DNA from: an uncultured Candidatus Melainabacteria bacterium
Lineage (GTDB): Bacteria; Cyanobacteriota; Vampirovibrionia; Gastranaerophilales; Gastranaerophilaceae
Direction of reading: 5' to 3'
Length of the DNA stretch: 64,000 bases
Assembly (NCBI GenBank): GCA_934757255.1
Contig: CAKVLL010000006.1
Coordinates: 1-64,000 of the forward strand
Under the pieces are notes generated by a model. That model did no database searches and had not been told where the DNA came from. It saw only the letters and a program-made list of their open reading frames with translations. This document shows positions 1 through 8,719 of the stretch, one piece after another. The first letter of the stretch is position 1. Every line of letters begins with the position of its first letter. The position numbers and the translations under genes are program-made.

Positions 1-600
1 ACGCAAAATCACCAGAAGGAGTCTTACTTGGAACTGTTTCAACAGCGCCTGATGTTCCAACAGAAGACGCACCATTATCTGTACCACCGGCATAACCTGT
101 GAGTTTATTATTATATTCAGTTTTAAACTCTTCTATTAATTGTTCTTTTGTTACAGTTGCAAAATCTTGTTCATGTGCTTTAGCTACAGCATCTGCAATG
201 TTCTCATAACCAAAACCTTTTGTAAAAGTAATACCAGTAGCACTTATTACTGTACGAGCAGCATTACCAAAAATATAATTTCTTAATTCTTTATAAGACG
301 CAAAATCACCAGAAGGAGTCTTACTTGGAACTGTTTCAACAGCGCCTGATGTTCCAACAGAAGACGCACCATTAACCGTACCACCGGCATTACCTGTGAG
401 TTTATTATATTCAGTTTTAAACTCTTCTATTAATTGTTCTTTTGTTACAGTTGCAAAATCTTGTTCATGTGTTTTAGCTACAGTATCTGCAACGTGCTCA
501 TAACTAAAACCGTTTGTAAAAGTAATACCAGTAGCACTTATTACCGTACGAGCATTACCAAAAATATAATTTCTTAATTCTTTATAAGACGCAAAATCAG
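1..600 (-). repeat. In-frame tandem repeat, 291-297 bp period
   Basis: The word ACGCAAAATCACCAGAAGGA begins at 1 and at 298, and a variant (ACGCAAAATCAGCAGCAGGA) at 589. Periods are therefore 297 and 291 bp, differing by whole codons (an extra Asn and an extra Ala). The reading frame stays open through all copies. Confidence 0.9.
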
Positions 601-1480
601 CAGCAGGAGTCTTATTTTCACTAGGAGAATTATTAACTACAGTACCGTTAGTAGTTACTCCTCCACCTGTCACATCAGAATTATTATTTCCTGATTCACC
701 AGCTTTTGGAGTTTCATTTGAATAAAAATTATACGTAATACCACTGAATTCAAATTTTATACCTCTAATTACCTTACCCAAAACAGTTGCTTGTTCTGTT
801 GTATAAGTTATATTTGCAGCTTTTAAAAGATTTTCTAATTTATCAAAATCTGCACCATCAAGATCAGTTTCAGAATTTGTATAAGTATCAATAAATTCTT
901 TTATAGCTTTTTGCTCATCACTATCTTTTGGCTCTGTCAACTTTGTTTCTAATGCTGCAAGAGTTTTATTAACACCTTCCGGCCAGTTTGAGAAATCTAA
1001 AGCATACGCAATGACTTCTCCATCACATACTGCGACAGCCTTAAAATAATGTTTTACTTCATCACCATATTTTTGAACAATTGCATCAACTTGAGCCGGA
1101 GTTATAATTTCAACAACGTTGCCACCTTTACCGTCATTAGCTGCTACACGACTACATGTAATTTGATATTTTTTATTATTATACTCAAAATTTAAAACTC
1201 TATCATTTGCATCATCATTGGATGCACAATTAATACCTAATTCATCCAATTCTTGCTCTGCTTCAAAACGTGTCATATTTCCAGACACAAACTTGTTAAT
1301 AATATTTGGAAGTTTTTCATCTTCTTCAACATACGAATTAGCTTTAGTATTGACCACCGGCGGTGAATCTATAATCTTAGCAGGTATTTTATTCCCCAAA
1401 AACTTCGATAATTTTAAATTATCTTTTTTAATAAACAATTGTTTATTAAGTTTAAAAAATCTGTTTTCATCAATACTCAT
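1..1480 (-). CDS. Large tandem-repeat protein, partial (C-terminus beyond left edge)
   Basis: An open minus-strand frame runs from an ATG at 1480 to the window edge, about 493 residues, preceded by AAGGAGTAAAAT, a clear ribosome site. The N-terminal ~280 residues are unique (start MSIDENRFFK). There follows a Gly/Asn/Thr-rich linker and then repeats of 97-99 residues containing ASYKELRNYIFGN and FATVTKEQLIEEFKTEYN, separated by Gly/Ser/Thr linkers. One repeat begins near base 600, a second near 309, and a third is cut by the edge. Copies are almost identical at DNA level. No signal peptide or membrane segment is seen. It lies 29 bp downstream of the 110-aa gene and shares its sigma-28-like promoter. 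Function unknown; repeat architecture suggests a surface or exported protein (inference). Confidence 0.8.
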   Translation of the reverse strand, partial: MSIDENRFFKLNKQLFIKKDNLKLSKFLGNKIPAKIIDSPPVVNTKANSYVEEDEKLPNIINKFVSGNMTRFEAEQELDELGINCASNDDANDRVLNFEYNNKKYQITCSRVAANDGKGGNVVEIITPAQVDAIVQKYGDEVKHYFKAVAVCDGEVIAYALDFSNWPEGVNKTLAALETKLTEPKDSDEQKAIKEFIDTYTNSETDLDGADFDKLENLLKAANITYTTEQATVLGKVIRGIKFEFSGITYNFYSNETPKAGESGNNNSDVTGGGVTTNGTVVNNSPSENKTPAADFASYKELRNYIFGNARTVISATGITFTNGFSYEHVADTVAKTHEQDFATVTKEQLIEEFKTEYNKLTGNAGGTVNGASSVGTSGAVETVPSKTPSGDFASYKELRNYIFGNAARTVISATGITFTKGFGYENIADAVAKAHEQDFATVTKEQLIEEFKTEYNNKLTGYAGGTDNGASSVGTSGAVETVPSKTPSGDFA

Positions 1481-1509
1481 ATTTTACTCCTTATACTTAT
1501 TAAATAATT

Positions 1510-1842
1510 TTATACAAACTTATAATTTATATATTCCTTCTGAGTTTCTAATGTTATTTTCAACATTTCATCAGAATTAATTACAGTACACTTAGCATAA
1601 CCAACCCTAAAAACAGTTCGTCCTTGTTTTATAGGCATCACTTTAGATGCCAATGTTTTTGCGGCATCTAAAGATGAAACACTTCTAAATCCTTCCAATC
1701 TTTTTTTAAAATTTTCTACTTTCTCATTATTTTGTTCCAACACTGAATTTTGAAATAACAATTCGTTATACCCTGAAACAACCCCCGAACTTGTTTTCAT
1801 TTCATAATCACTTGTTTGAGAATTTCTTTGTTCAAATTGCAT
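1510..1842 (-). CDS. Hypothetical protein, 110 aa, first gene of repeat-protein operon
   Basis: Starts MQFEQRNSQTSDYEMKTSSG; ribosome site AAAGGA lies about 10 bases before ATG. The N-terminus is Ser/Asn/Gln-rich and probably disordered. The rest is a short helix (residues ~30-65) and a probable small beta-rich domain. I do not recognise the family. Its stop is 29 bp before the start of the large repeat protein, so the two are likely one transcript from the sigma-28-like promoter just upstream. It could be a partner or chaperone of the repeat protein, but nothing in the sequence proves this. Confidence 0.7.
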   Translation of the reverse strand: MQFEQRNSQTSDYEMKTSSGVVSGYNELLFQNSVLEQNNEKVENFKKRLEGFRSVSSLDAAKTLASKVMPIKQGRTVFRVGYAKCTVINSDEMLKITLETQKEYINYKFV

Positions 1843-1902
1843 TTAACTTAAGTCCTTTCCTTTTAAAATAACGTTAAAGTTAATTTTATAATATATTTAT
1901 GT

Positions 1903-1964
1903 ATTACGGCATATTTCAAAAAAACTTTAATAATTATTATAAAATTGTTACAAATATTTACAAA
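1903..1964 (-). promoter_or_regulatory. Sigma-28 (FliA)-like promoter with upstream box
   Basis: On the minus strand, TAAAGTTT (1929-1922), an 11-base spacer and GCCGTAAT (1910-1903) match the FliA pattern TAAAGTTT-N11-GCCGATAA except in the last bases. An upstream box TTTGTAAATATTTGTAACAA starts at 1964, 35 bases before TAAAGTTT. The same arrangement occurs before 47478 and 56938. Confidence 0.6.
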
Positions 1965-2046
1965 ACCACCAAAAATAAATTCCAACACCAAAAATCTATA
2001 AAAAACACATTGAAATCAAAACAAAACAATAAACATATTGCTCGCG

Positions 2047-3618
2047 TTATTCTTTACGTTTATAAATCATAAACAGCATTCCATTTCCAACTTCTTTTTG
2101 AAGTAAATAATTTTTTAATATATAATCATATATTTCTACGGCATAATCTTGACCGAAATAACTATAATAATAATCACCTGTATCATAATTATTAATAATT
2201 ATATACTTAGGCTTTGTTAACTCAATCCTTTTTATTATCAATTCTTCACCAAAAGTTTCTACATACAACGGAATTAATGAATAAAATTTATTGTCAGTTT
2301 CTCGATTTGTTAAAAAATTTATCGCCAAGCATTCCGGATAAACAAGCACCTTATCTGTGACTTTAGTATTTTTTTGTATATAAGTAATTACATCATTAAT
2401 AGAATCCGCAGATTTAGCATAAACAATTCCTCGCTCAGTCTGTATTTTTGTATTCTTATTTATCAAAGAAATTGAATTTTTAACTCCGAAAACAAAAGCA
2501 CATATTAACGTGATTATAAACAAAGCTTTTTTATAACGATTTGGAATTAATATAAAAAATGAAATCATAACAAAAGGCACGAAAAACACACCATACGACA
2601 TAAGCGTTATAGCAAAAAATAATTTTATAGAAACTAAAAGTGATGCCAAAATAAAAAACAACTTTTCATTACTTAATTTATGAAATTGAAATAAAACTGT
2701 CAACAATATTAAAGGAAATGCATAAATAATTATTTCAGGATTCGCTATAAAAGCAAAATACACAGTTGTTAAAATTATTAACCACCAACTTCTAAAATAA
2801 TACATAAAACCTAAGGGTATTATAACTTTTAATAAATTAACAATATAAATAGGTATTAATTGCCATCTAAAAACTAGTCCCATCACAGAATAAAACCAAT
2901 ACAATGTTTTTGTTGTTGACATTGATAAAACAATTTGAAAAGAAGTTAATATATTTTTAAAATCACCACCCATTACTATAATCGGAATAAATGTAAGTAA
3001 TATGGGTAGCATTAATGATATTAGATTTTTTAATAAATCTTTCTTTCTAGTTAAATACAAAAGCAACGGTAATACAAATATAAACTCATATTTTGAACAT
3101 ATTGCAAAAGAATACATCAAATATGCTAACTGAAATTTATCTTTTAAAGCGAAATAGATAGATATTAGTATAAAAAGCAAACCATACAACATTCCATAGG
3201 AATATGGAAATATAAAATTAAAAACATTTGGAGAAAGTACTGAAACTGCAATTAAAAAAAAGATTATACTTAAAGAATAAGTTTTGTTCATAAATTTATT
3301 TGCAATCGCAAAAACAAAATTCAAAATCGCAATTGTTACAATAATTCCAACAAAATATAACGCCTGTAGATTTACACCTAATATTTTAAAAATTAAAGCA
3401 TTAAATAAATACGCAAATGGAGTGTAAATCGTAAATATATTTTTATACAAAACTTGACCATTTATGACTTGGCTTGGAATATATGCCTCTCTAAAAGAAT
3501 CAACCATCACATCCCCAAAATGTCCATAAAATAAAACAAATAATATTACAGTTATTGAATTAAAACATAATAATTGCCAATTTTGTTTAAAAAACTTTCT
3601 ACTTAATAACTTATTCAT
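2047..3618 (-). CDS. Multi-pass membrane protein, probable GT-C (GT39-like) glycosyltransferase
   Basis: 523 residues with about ten hydrophobic segments spread from residue ~15 to ~385, then a soluble C-terminal ~130 residues. Near the N-terminus an Asp pair region (GDVMVDSFREAY, residues ~34-45) is followed by NGQVLYKNIFTIYTPF. This layout resembles the first extracytoplasmic loop of GT-C/ArnT-PMT-type lipid-linked sugar transferases, where an acidic residue is catalytic. Such enzymes use polyprenyl-phosphate sugars at the outer face of the inner membrane. Substrate cannot be told. The gene stands alone between the repeat-protein operon and the divergent 3712 gene. Confidence 0.6.
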   Translation of the reverse strand: MNKLLSRKFFKQNWQLLCFNSITVILFVLFYGHFGDVMVDSFREAYIPSQVINGQVLYKNIFTIYTPFAYLFNALIFKILGVNLQALYFVGIIVTIAILNFVFAIANKFMNKTYSLSIIFFLIAVSVLSPNVFNFIFPYSYGMLYGLLFILISIYFALKDKFQLAYLMYSFAICSKYEFIFVLPLLLYLTRKKDLLKNLISLMLPILLTFIPIIVMGGDFKNILTSFQIVLSMSTTKTLYWFYSVMGLVFRWQLIPIYIVNLLKVIIPLGFMYYFRSWWLIILTTVYFAFIANPEIIIYAFPLILLTVLFQFHKLSNEKLFFILASLLVSIKLFFAITLMSYGVFFVPFVMISFFILIPNRYKKALFIITLICAFVFGVKNSISLINKNTKIQTERGIVYAKSADSINDVITYIQKNTKVTDKVLVYPECLAINFLTNRETDNKFYSLIPLYVETFGEELIIKRIELTKPKYIIINNYDTGDYYYSYFGQDYAVEIYDYILKNYLLQKEVGNGMLFMIYKRKE

Positions 3619-3650
3619 AAAATTTATCTTAACAAAGCTTTACAAATAAA

Positions 3651-3687
3651 GCAATTTTTTTGATAAAAAAAACTTTATATATATAAG
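3651..3687 (+). promoter_or_regulatory. GCAATT-type promoter
   Basis: GCAATTTT (3651-3658), 17 bases, then TATATATATAAG (3676-3687), 25 bp before the ATG at 3712. Five other sites in the window share this pattern. Confidence 0.5.
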
Positions 3688-3711
3688 TGTAGTTTATAAA
3701 GGTTATAAAAA

Positions 3712-4245
3712 ATGGCAATAAGTCCGTTTACATTACAAAACTTATATAATCAAGGAATTTTGGATTATACACCAATGGAATTAGCGCAGGGAACAAACAT
3801 TTCGAGCCTAAATGGTATGCAAAATCCTTACCTCAACATGGCTACTCAAGGAAATTTATATAAAAATTCTCTTAATTCTCAAGATAGCTTTTGTCATAAA
3901 AACAATTTGCCATGCGGGATTGATACTATACCTACTGACCAATTTGGCGGAATTAATGGTGATACGCTTTGGCATTCTAACTCAGGAGTGAATGCATTAG
4001 GAATTAACTTAGAAAAACCTCTTGGAAATTCAGATGCAGGAATAAATGGTTTTGGAGGCGGATTTGGTGAATTAGGTAAAAACGTTTCTAATGCAGTTTC
4101 ATCAACTAGTGGGCTATGGAAAGGCTTAGCTTCTGGAATCATTGCACTCGGTACTATTGGATATTGTATAAAAAAATGTAAAAAACCAAAACAAAAAACA
4201 ACTTCTAACTTTATGTCAAAATTACAATTTTGGAAGAAAAAATAA
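3712..4245 (+). CDS. Hypothetical protein with C-terminal hydrophobic segment and basic tail
   Basis: 177 residues. The first ~125 are low in charge and rich in Asn/Gly/Ser/Gln (MAISPFTLQNLYNQG...). Residues ~135-152 (GLWKGLASGIIALGTIGY) form one hydrophobic helix, followed by a strongly basic tail (CIKKCKKPKQKT...WKKK). The design resembles a tail-anchored protein, or an exported substrate with a membrane-active end. No family recognised. It has its own GCAATT-type promoter and is followed by a strong terminator, so it is monocistronic. The start lacks a strong ribosome site (GGTTATAAAAAATG). Confidence 0.75.
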   Translation: MAISPFTLQNLYNQGILDYTPMELAQGTNISSLNGMQNPYLNMATQGNLYKNSLNSQDSFCHKNNLPCGIDTIPTDQFGGINGDTLWHSNSGVNALGINLEKPLGNSDAGINGFGGGFGELGKNVSNAVSSTSGLWKGLASGIIALGTIGYCIKKCKKPKQKTTSNFMSKLQFWKKK

Positions 4246-4282
4246 TTTATAACCTTATAAAATACCTTATAAAAACTCTTTT

Positions 4283-4304
4283 CACGCCGCAAGGCGTTTT
4301 TTTT
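4283..4304 (+). terminator. Rho-independent terminator
   Basis: ACGCCGCAAGGCG hairpin followed by eight T, 40 bp after the 3712-4245 gene and just before proS. Confidence 0.85.
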
Positions 4305-4358
4305 ATGTTTTTATGATAAAATTATGACTATAATTAATGAATTAAGGGGATTAAATAT

Positions 4359-6104
4359 ATGAAAATGTCAAATTTATTTGTTCAGACATTGAGGGAATTT
4401 CCTTCTGATGCTGAAGTTATCTCACACAAAATGCTGGTAAGAGCAGGCTATATAAGAAAACTTACCAGTGGTGTATACAATTATTTGCCACTTATGTGGA
4501 GAGTTTTAAAGAAAATTGAAAATATTGTAAGAGAAGAAATGGATAACGCAGGTGCACAAGAACTTCTTATGCCGTTTGTTCAACCAAAAGAGCTTTGGGA
4601 AGAATCAGGCAGATGGAATGCTTACGGCAAAGAACTCATGCGTTTAAGAGATAGACACAGCCGCGAAATGTGTCTTGGACCAACTCACGAAGAAATCATA
4701 ACATCAATTGCTCGTGAAGGTATTAAATCTTACAAACAATTACCTGTAAACTTGTATCAAATCCAATCAAAATTCAGAGATGAAGTTCGTCCTCGTTTTG
4801 GCTTGTTAAGAGGTCGTGAATTCATTATGAAAGATGCGTACAGCTTCGATACTTCTCAAGAAGGTTTGGAAAAAGAATACGAAAATATGGCACAAGCATA
4901 CACGAGAATTTTCAAACGTTGCGGACTTAATACAAAAATGGTTCAATCAGATTCAGGTGCAATCGGTGGAAGCGTAAGCCACGAATTTATGGTAATTACA
5001 GACACTGATGCAGGCGAAAATGACGTATTCTACTGTGATGATTGTGATTATTCAGCAAACTCAAATCATGCAATTTCAAAATTGCAACCTGCAGAAGTTG
5101 TTGGTAAATTTGAAAAAGCTGAAATTGTTAATACGCCAAATACTCATTCTATTGAAGAATTGTGCGATTTCTTAAAAATTCCTGCAACAATTATTGTAAA
5201 ATCACTTCTTTATATTGTTGATAAAAAACCTGTTTTAGCATTAATCAGAGCCGATAAACAAGTAGAAGAAACAAAACTTATGAATGCTGTTGGCGGTATG
5301 GATATTAGAATTGCAACTGCAGGCGAAATTGAAGAAATGATGGCAGAAAACGGTTTTGATGCAGAACGTGGATTTATCGGACCTAAAGGTTTGAATAAAT
5401 ATGGTGAATACGATATCCAAATTGTAGCTGATGAAACTGTTAAAGAAATGAAAAACTTTGTAGTCGGTGTAAATAAAAAAGATGCTCACATGGTAGGTGG
5501 AAATTGGGGTTCAGAAATTGAATTACCTGAAATCGTTACTGATATTCGTTTAGTCGAAGCCGGAGAGCTTTGCCCTGAATGCGGTAAACCTCTAAAAGTT
5601 ACAAGAGGTATTGAAGTCGGTAATATTTTCCAATTAGGTACAAAATATTCTAAACCGATGAACGCTGTTTATTTGGATACTGATGGCAAAGCAAAACCTT
5701 TCGTTATGGGATGTTATGGAATTGGTATTTCAAGAACAGCAGCAGCTGCGGTTGAAGCTCATTACGATGAACACGGTATCAAATGGCCATTAGCAATTGC
5801 GCCATATCACGCAGTAATTATTCCTGTAAGCACAAAAGATGAAACTCAAATGAAAGTTGCAAATGATTTGTATGAAACATTACGCAAACACGGGGTTGAA
5901 GTTGTTATTGATGACCGTGACGAACGTCCGGGTGTTAAATTCAAAGACGCTGATTTAATCGGTTTTCCTTACAGAATTACTGTCGGAAAGACAATCAGTG
6001 AAGGGCTTGTGGAATTTAAAGTTAGAGAAACTGAAGAAATCTCTAAAGTTAAACCGGAAGAAGCTGCTGAAGTTGTAGTTTCAGCAGTTGCAAATATTAA
6101 ATAA
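4359..6104 (+). CDS. proS: Prolyl-tRNA synthetase
   Basis: 581 residues, the usual length for the bacterial-type enzyme that charges tRNA-Pro in the cytoplasm. Class II motif 2 is present (FRDEVRPRFGLLRGREFIMK, ~145-164). The ~180-residue editing (INS) domain follows at ~220-400. Motif 3 is GCYGIGISRT (~450), and an anticodon-binding domain with DDRDERPGVKFKDAD closes the protein. A Cys pair (CPECG, ~403) lies between the editing and catalytic parts. Ribosome site AAGGGG precedes the ATG. Own transcription unit, bounded by terminators on both sides. Confidence 0.97.
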   Translation: MKMSNLFVQTLREFPSDAEVISHKMLVRAGYIRKLTSGVYNYLPLMWRVLKKIENIVREEMDNAGAQELLMPFVQPKELWEESGRWNAYGKELMRLRDRHSREMCLGPTHEEIITSIAREGIKSYKQLPVNLYQIQSKFRDEVRPRFGLLRGREFIMKDAYSFDTSQEGLEKEYENMAQAYTRIFKRCGLNTKMVQSDSGAIGGSVSHEFMVITDTDAGENDVFYCDDCDYSANSNHAISKLQPAEVVGKFEKAEIVNTPNTHSIEELCDFLKIPATIIVKSLLYIVDKKPVLALIRADKQVEETKLMNAVGGMDIRIATAGEIEEMMAENGFDAERGFIGPKGLNKYGEYDIQIVADETVKEMKNFVVGVNKKDAHMVGGNWGSEIELPEIVTDIRLVEAGELCPECGKPLKVTRGIEVGNIFQLGTKYSKPMNAVYLDTDGKAKPFVMGCYGIGISRTAAAAVEAHYDEHGIKWPLAIAPYHAVIIPVSTKDETQMKVANDLYETLRKHGVEVVIDDRDERPGVKFKDADLIGFPYRITVGKTISEGLVEFKVRETEEISKVKPEEAAEVVVSAVANIK

Positions 6105-6123
6105 TAAAATAGAAAAACTATAA

Positions 6124-6164
6124 TAAAATCGGATTTAATACTAATTATTAAATCCGATTTTAAT
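6124..6164 (+). terminator. Rho-independent terminator after proS
   Basis: AAAATCGGATTTAATA pairs with TATTAAATCCGATTTT across a short loop, followed by a weak T-rich tail. Confidence 0.8.
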
Positions 6165-6181
6165 CTTGATAATGTTTTTTG

Positions 6182-6190
6182 TGCTATACT
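6182..6190 (+). promoter_or_regulatory. Extended -10 promoter of ilvC
   Basis: TGCTATACT has an extended -10 (TGN) and lies 22 bp before the ilvC start. No good -35 is seen at standard spacing. Confidence 0.5.
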
Positions 6191-6212
6191 GAGTATGCTT
6201 AAGGAGGGAATT

Positions 6213-7238
6213 ATGGGTAATCTAAAGATTTACATGGATAATGATATAAATTTAGATTTGATTAAATCTAAAAAAATTGCTGTAATTGGTTTTGGCTCAC
6301 AAGGCTACGGTCAATCTTTAAACTTGAAAGATTCTGGTTGTGACGTAGTTTTAGGCTTAAGACAAGGTGGTGCATCTGATATTAAAGCAAAAGATTATGG
6401 TTTAACTACAATGAGTATCGCAGAAGCAGTTAAGCAAGCTGATATCGTTCAAATCTTAATTCCAGACGAAATTCAGGCTAAAGTTTATAAAGAACAAATA
6501 GAGCCAAATTTAAAAGCCGGACAATATTTGATGTTTTCTCATGGATTTAATATACATTATGGCTTTATAAATCCGCCAAAAGACATCAACGTAATTATGG
6601 TAGCACCAAAAGCTCCTGGCCATACTGTTAGAAGTGAATATAAAGATGGACGAGGAGTGCCTTCACTAATTGCTGTATATCAAGATGTAAGCGGCGAAGC
6701 TAAAGAAATCGCTCTATCATACGCTGCAGCAATAGGTTCTGGAAGAACAGGCATCATTGAAACAAGCTTTAGAGAAGAAACTGAAACAGATTTATTTGGT
6801 GAACAAGCTGTTTTATGCGGTGGATGCTCTGCTCTAATTAAAGCTGCATTTGAAACTCTTGTTGAAGCAGGTTATTCACCATACATGGCATATTTTGAAG
6901 TTTGTCACGAATTAAAACTGATTGTGGATTTGATTTATCAAGGCGGTATTGAGGATATGCATTATTCTATCTCAAATAACGCTGAATATGGCGATTTGAC
7001 AAGGGGGAACAAGTTAATAAATCCACAAGTTAAAGAAGAAATGAAAAAAATTCTAACAGATATTCAAAACGGAAAATATGCAAATGAATTTATGGAAGAA
7101 ATGGCAAATGGCGGAGAAAAGTTCAACGCTTTGAGAGCATCTTCAAAAGGTCATTTGATTGAAAAAATCGGCTCAGAAATTCGTTCATCTTTTAAGTGGA
7201 ATAATTCAAACAGACTTATAGATAAAACTAAAAACTAA
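6213..7238 (+). CDS. ilvC: Ketol-acid reductoisomerase (class I)
   Basis: NADPH-dependent isomeroreductase of valine, leucine and isoleucine synthesis. I chose the ATG at 6213 (MGNLKIYMDND, 341 aa) because AAGGAGG sits 6 bases ahead; a longer reading from 6195 adds only six residues. The Rossmann motif is GFGSQGYGQS (~25). The substrate region contains APKAPGHTVR, and the metal-binding knotted domain contains TDLFGEQ and ISNNAEYGDL. No ilvB, ilvN or ilvD is adjacent, so the pathway is scattered. The stop codon overlaps the convergent small gene at 7235-7414. Confidence 0.96.
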   Translation: MGNLKIYMDNDINLDLIKSKKIAVIGFGSQGYGQSLNLKDSGCDVVLGLRQGGASDIKAKDYGLTTMSIAEAVKQADIVQILIPDEIQAKVYKEQIEPNLKAGQYLMFSHGFNIHYGFINPPKDINVIMVAPKAPGHTVRSEYKDGRGVPSLIAVYQDVSGEAKEIALSYAAAIGSGRTGIIETSFREETETDLFGEQAVLCGGCSALIKAAFETLVEAGYSPYMAYFEVCHELKLIVDLIYQGGIEDMHYSISNNAEYGDLTRGNKLINPQVKEEMKKILTDIQNGKYANEFMEEMANGGEKFNALRASSKGHLIEKIGSEIRSSFKWNNSNRLIDKTKN

Positions 7239-7414
7239 AGTTCAATAAAAACATATTTGCCAGAGGCATGCCGTTTGGCATTCTTTTCATTTTCAAGAAA
7301 TTTGCCTAAATCATAAGAAGAAAGCGGTCTTAGACTGCTAAAAGTGGATTTTGGTTGCAAAATCTCATTTTTAGTCAACAGCTTTGTGACATTTTCTTCG
7401 CTAGCAAATTTCAT
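7235..7414 (-). CDS. Small hypothetical protein, 59 aa
   Basis: MKFASEENVTKLLTKNEILQ... ending KYVFIEL. The start at 7414 is supported by a strong ribosome site, AAGGAG with 7 bases to ATG. Mildly basic and soluble, no Cys, no membrane segment. It converges on ilvC with a 4-bp overlap of stop codons and lies downstream of coaE on the same strand (55-bp gap), so it may be the last gene of the thioesterase-rluB-coaE run. Family not recognised; real coding status rests on the ribosome site. Confidence 0.55.
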   Translation of the reverse strand: MKFASEENVTKLLTKNEILQPKSTFSSLRPLSSYDLGKFLENEKNAKRHASGKYVFIEL

Positions 7415-7469
7415 TGGGACTCCTTGCACTTTTGGAGTTTAACTCAAATAAATGCGCAATTCAAGTGTT

Positions 7470-7982
7470 TTAAGTTAACTTTTTTACAAAATCTAACACT
7501 TGAGATTGCAAATCTTCTTTTGTCGAGTTGTTATGGATTACATAATCCGATTTTGCGATTTTCTTTTCTTGAGGCATTTGAGAATTCATGCGCTTTAGCG
7601 CTTGTTCTTGGGTAAAATTATTTCGTTTCATTAATCTTTCAAGTCTAAGTTCGTCATTGCATTGCACAAACAAGATTTTATCGAACAATTTGTCAAAGCC
7701 GGTTTCGAACAAAAGCGGAATTGAAACAAAAACGTATTTATCTTTCGTTTCACTAAAAATTTTGATAATTTCATCCTTAACTTTCGGATGGATATAATCT
7801 TCAAGTTTCTTCCTTTCAACAGGATCTGAAAACACTTTTTCACCCAAAGCTCGTCTATCAATGTTACCTAAAAACTTGTGAGCGATTTTATCTGCATCAT
7901 ATACAGAAAAAAATTGAGCGATAATTTTTTCAACTTCCGATTTTCCGGCTGCAATATTACCCGTTATTGCTATTTTTTGCAT
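7470..7982 (-). CDS. coaE: Dephospho-CoA kinase
   Basis: Last step of coenzyme A synthesis: phosphorylates the 3'-OH of dephospho-CoA. The start at 7982 (MQKIAITGNIAAGKSE, 170 aa) has GAGGG 6 bases ahead; the longer frame adds MPKSRGN. The P-loop is GNIAAGKS with YDADKIAHKFL following, and the lid segment holds RLMKRNNFT. The length is slightly short of the usual ~200 aa. The start overlaps the 3' end of rluB by 26 bp, indicating coupled translation. Confidence 0.93.
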   Translation of the reverse strand: MQKIAITGNIAAGKSEVEKIIAQFFSVYDADKIAHKFLGNIDRRALGEKVFSDPVERKKLEDYIHPKVKDEIIKIFSETKDKYVFVSIPLLFETGFDKLFDKILFVQCNDELRLERLMKRNNFTQEQALKRMNSQMPQEKKIAKSDYVIHNNSTKEDLQSQVLDFVKKLT

Positions 7983-8718
7983 ATTCCCTCTTGATTTTGG
8001 CAATATATGTTTTTAATTCTTTAACTTGCTTTGGCTTAATAGGTTTAACTTGACCTTTTTTTAAGCCTTCAATCGTCAAAGTTGCATGTTGAATTCTCTT
8101 CAAGCTTTCAACTTCGTAGCCTAATTTTGCGAACATTTTACGGATTTGACGGTTAATACCTTGATATAAAACAACTTGAATCATTGAAGATTTGTTTTTT
8201 AATTCAATCGGCAAGGTTTCTGCGTAAGCAATTTTCTTTTCACCGGAATCTGTTTCAATTTCAATACCATTAAACATTTTTTCAGCATCATCAGTTGTAA
8301 ATTTACCGTTAATTGAAACCAAATAAACTTTAGGAACTTTTATTGACGGATGAGTCATTTCATTAATAAATTCACCATCATTTGTTAAAATTATAAGTCC
8401 GGTTGACTCTTTGTCCAATCTTCCTACCGGTTTTAGATGCTTTAATTCAGGCGGAATAACGTCATAAATTGTTTTTCTGCCTTTTTCGTCTTCAGAAGTT
8501 GTAATATAACCCGCAGGCTTATAAAACTTGTAATACTCTAATTTTTGTGGTTTCACAAGTTTGTTATCTATATAAACACGGTCTTTTTCTCGAACATAAA
8601 AACCGAGTTCTTCTATTGGTCTATCATTTACTCTAACACGACCTTCAAGAATTAACTCGTCGGCTTTTCTTCTTGAACAAAAACCGGTTGATGCTATATA
8701 TTTGTTTAATCTAGGCAT
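7957..8718 (-). CDS. rluB: Ribosomal large-subunit pseudouridine synthase B-type (RluB/RsuA family)
   Basis: The start at 8718 (MPRLNKYIASTGFCSRRKA, 253 aa) follows an AAGG site; a longer frame to 8793 would overlap the thioesterase by 74 bp. An N-terminal S4 RNA-binding domain (1-60) is followed by the catalytic domain with GRLDKESTGLIILTNDG (~100), whose Asp is the catalytic residue of this family. IRKMFAKLGYEVESLKRI is the typical C-terminal motif. It modifies helix 89/93 region uridines of 23S rRNA in relatives; exact target is inferred. The gene lies 1 bp after the thioesterase stop. Confidence 0.92.
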   Translation of the reverse strand: MPRLNKYIASTGFCSRRKADELILEGRVRVNDRPIEELGFYVREKDRVYIDNKLVKPQKLEYYKFYKPAGYITTSEDEKGRKTIYDVIPPELKHLKPVGRLDKESTGLIILTNDGEFINEMTHPSIKVPKVYLVSINGKFTTDDAEKMFNGIEIETDSGEKKIAYAETLPIELKNKSSMIQVVLYQGINRQIRKMFAKLGYEVESLKRIQHATLTIEGLKKGQVKPIKPKQVKELKTYIAKIKREYAKNSNNG

Positions 8719-8719
8719 A

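Noticed and set aside
1..600. CRISPR array
   Set aside because: The repeats are ~290 bp, in frame and contiguous, without short spacers or cas genes.
1218..1580. 120-aa plus-strand open frame
   Set aside because: Antisense shadow of the repeat-protein gene, hydrophobic low-quality translation and no ribosome site.
5220..5234. GCCGATAA word as a fourth sigma-28 promoter
   Set aside because: It lies inside proS and lacks TAAAGTTT at the right distance.
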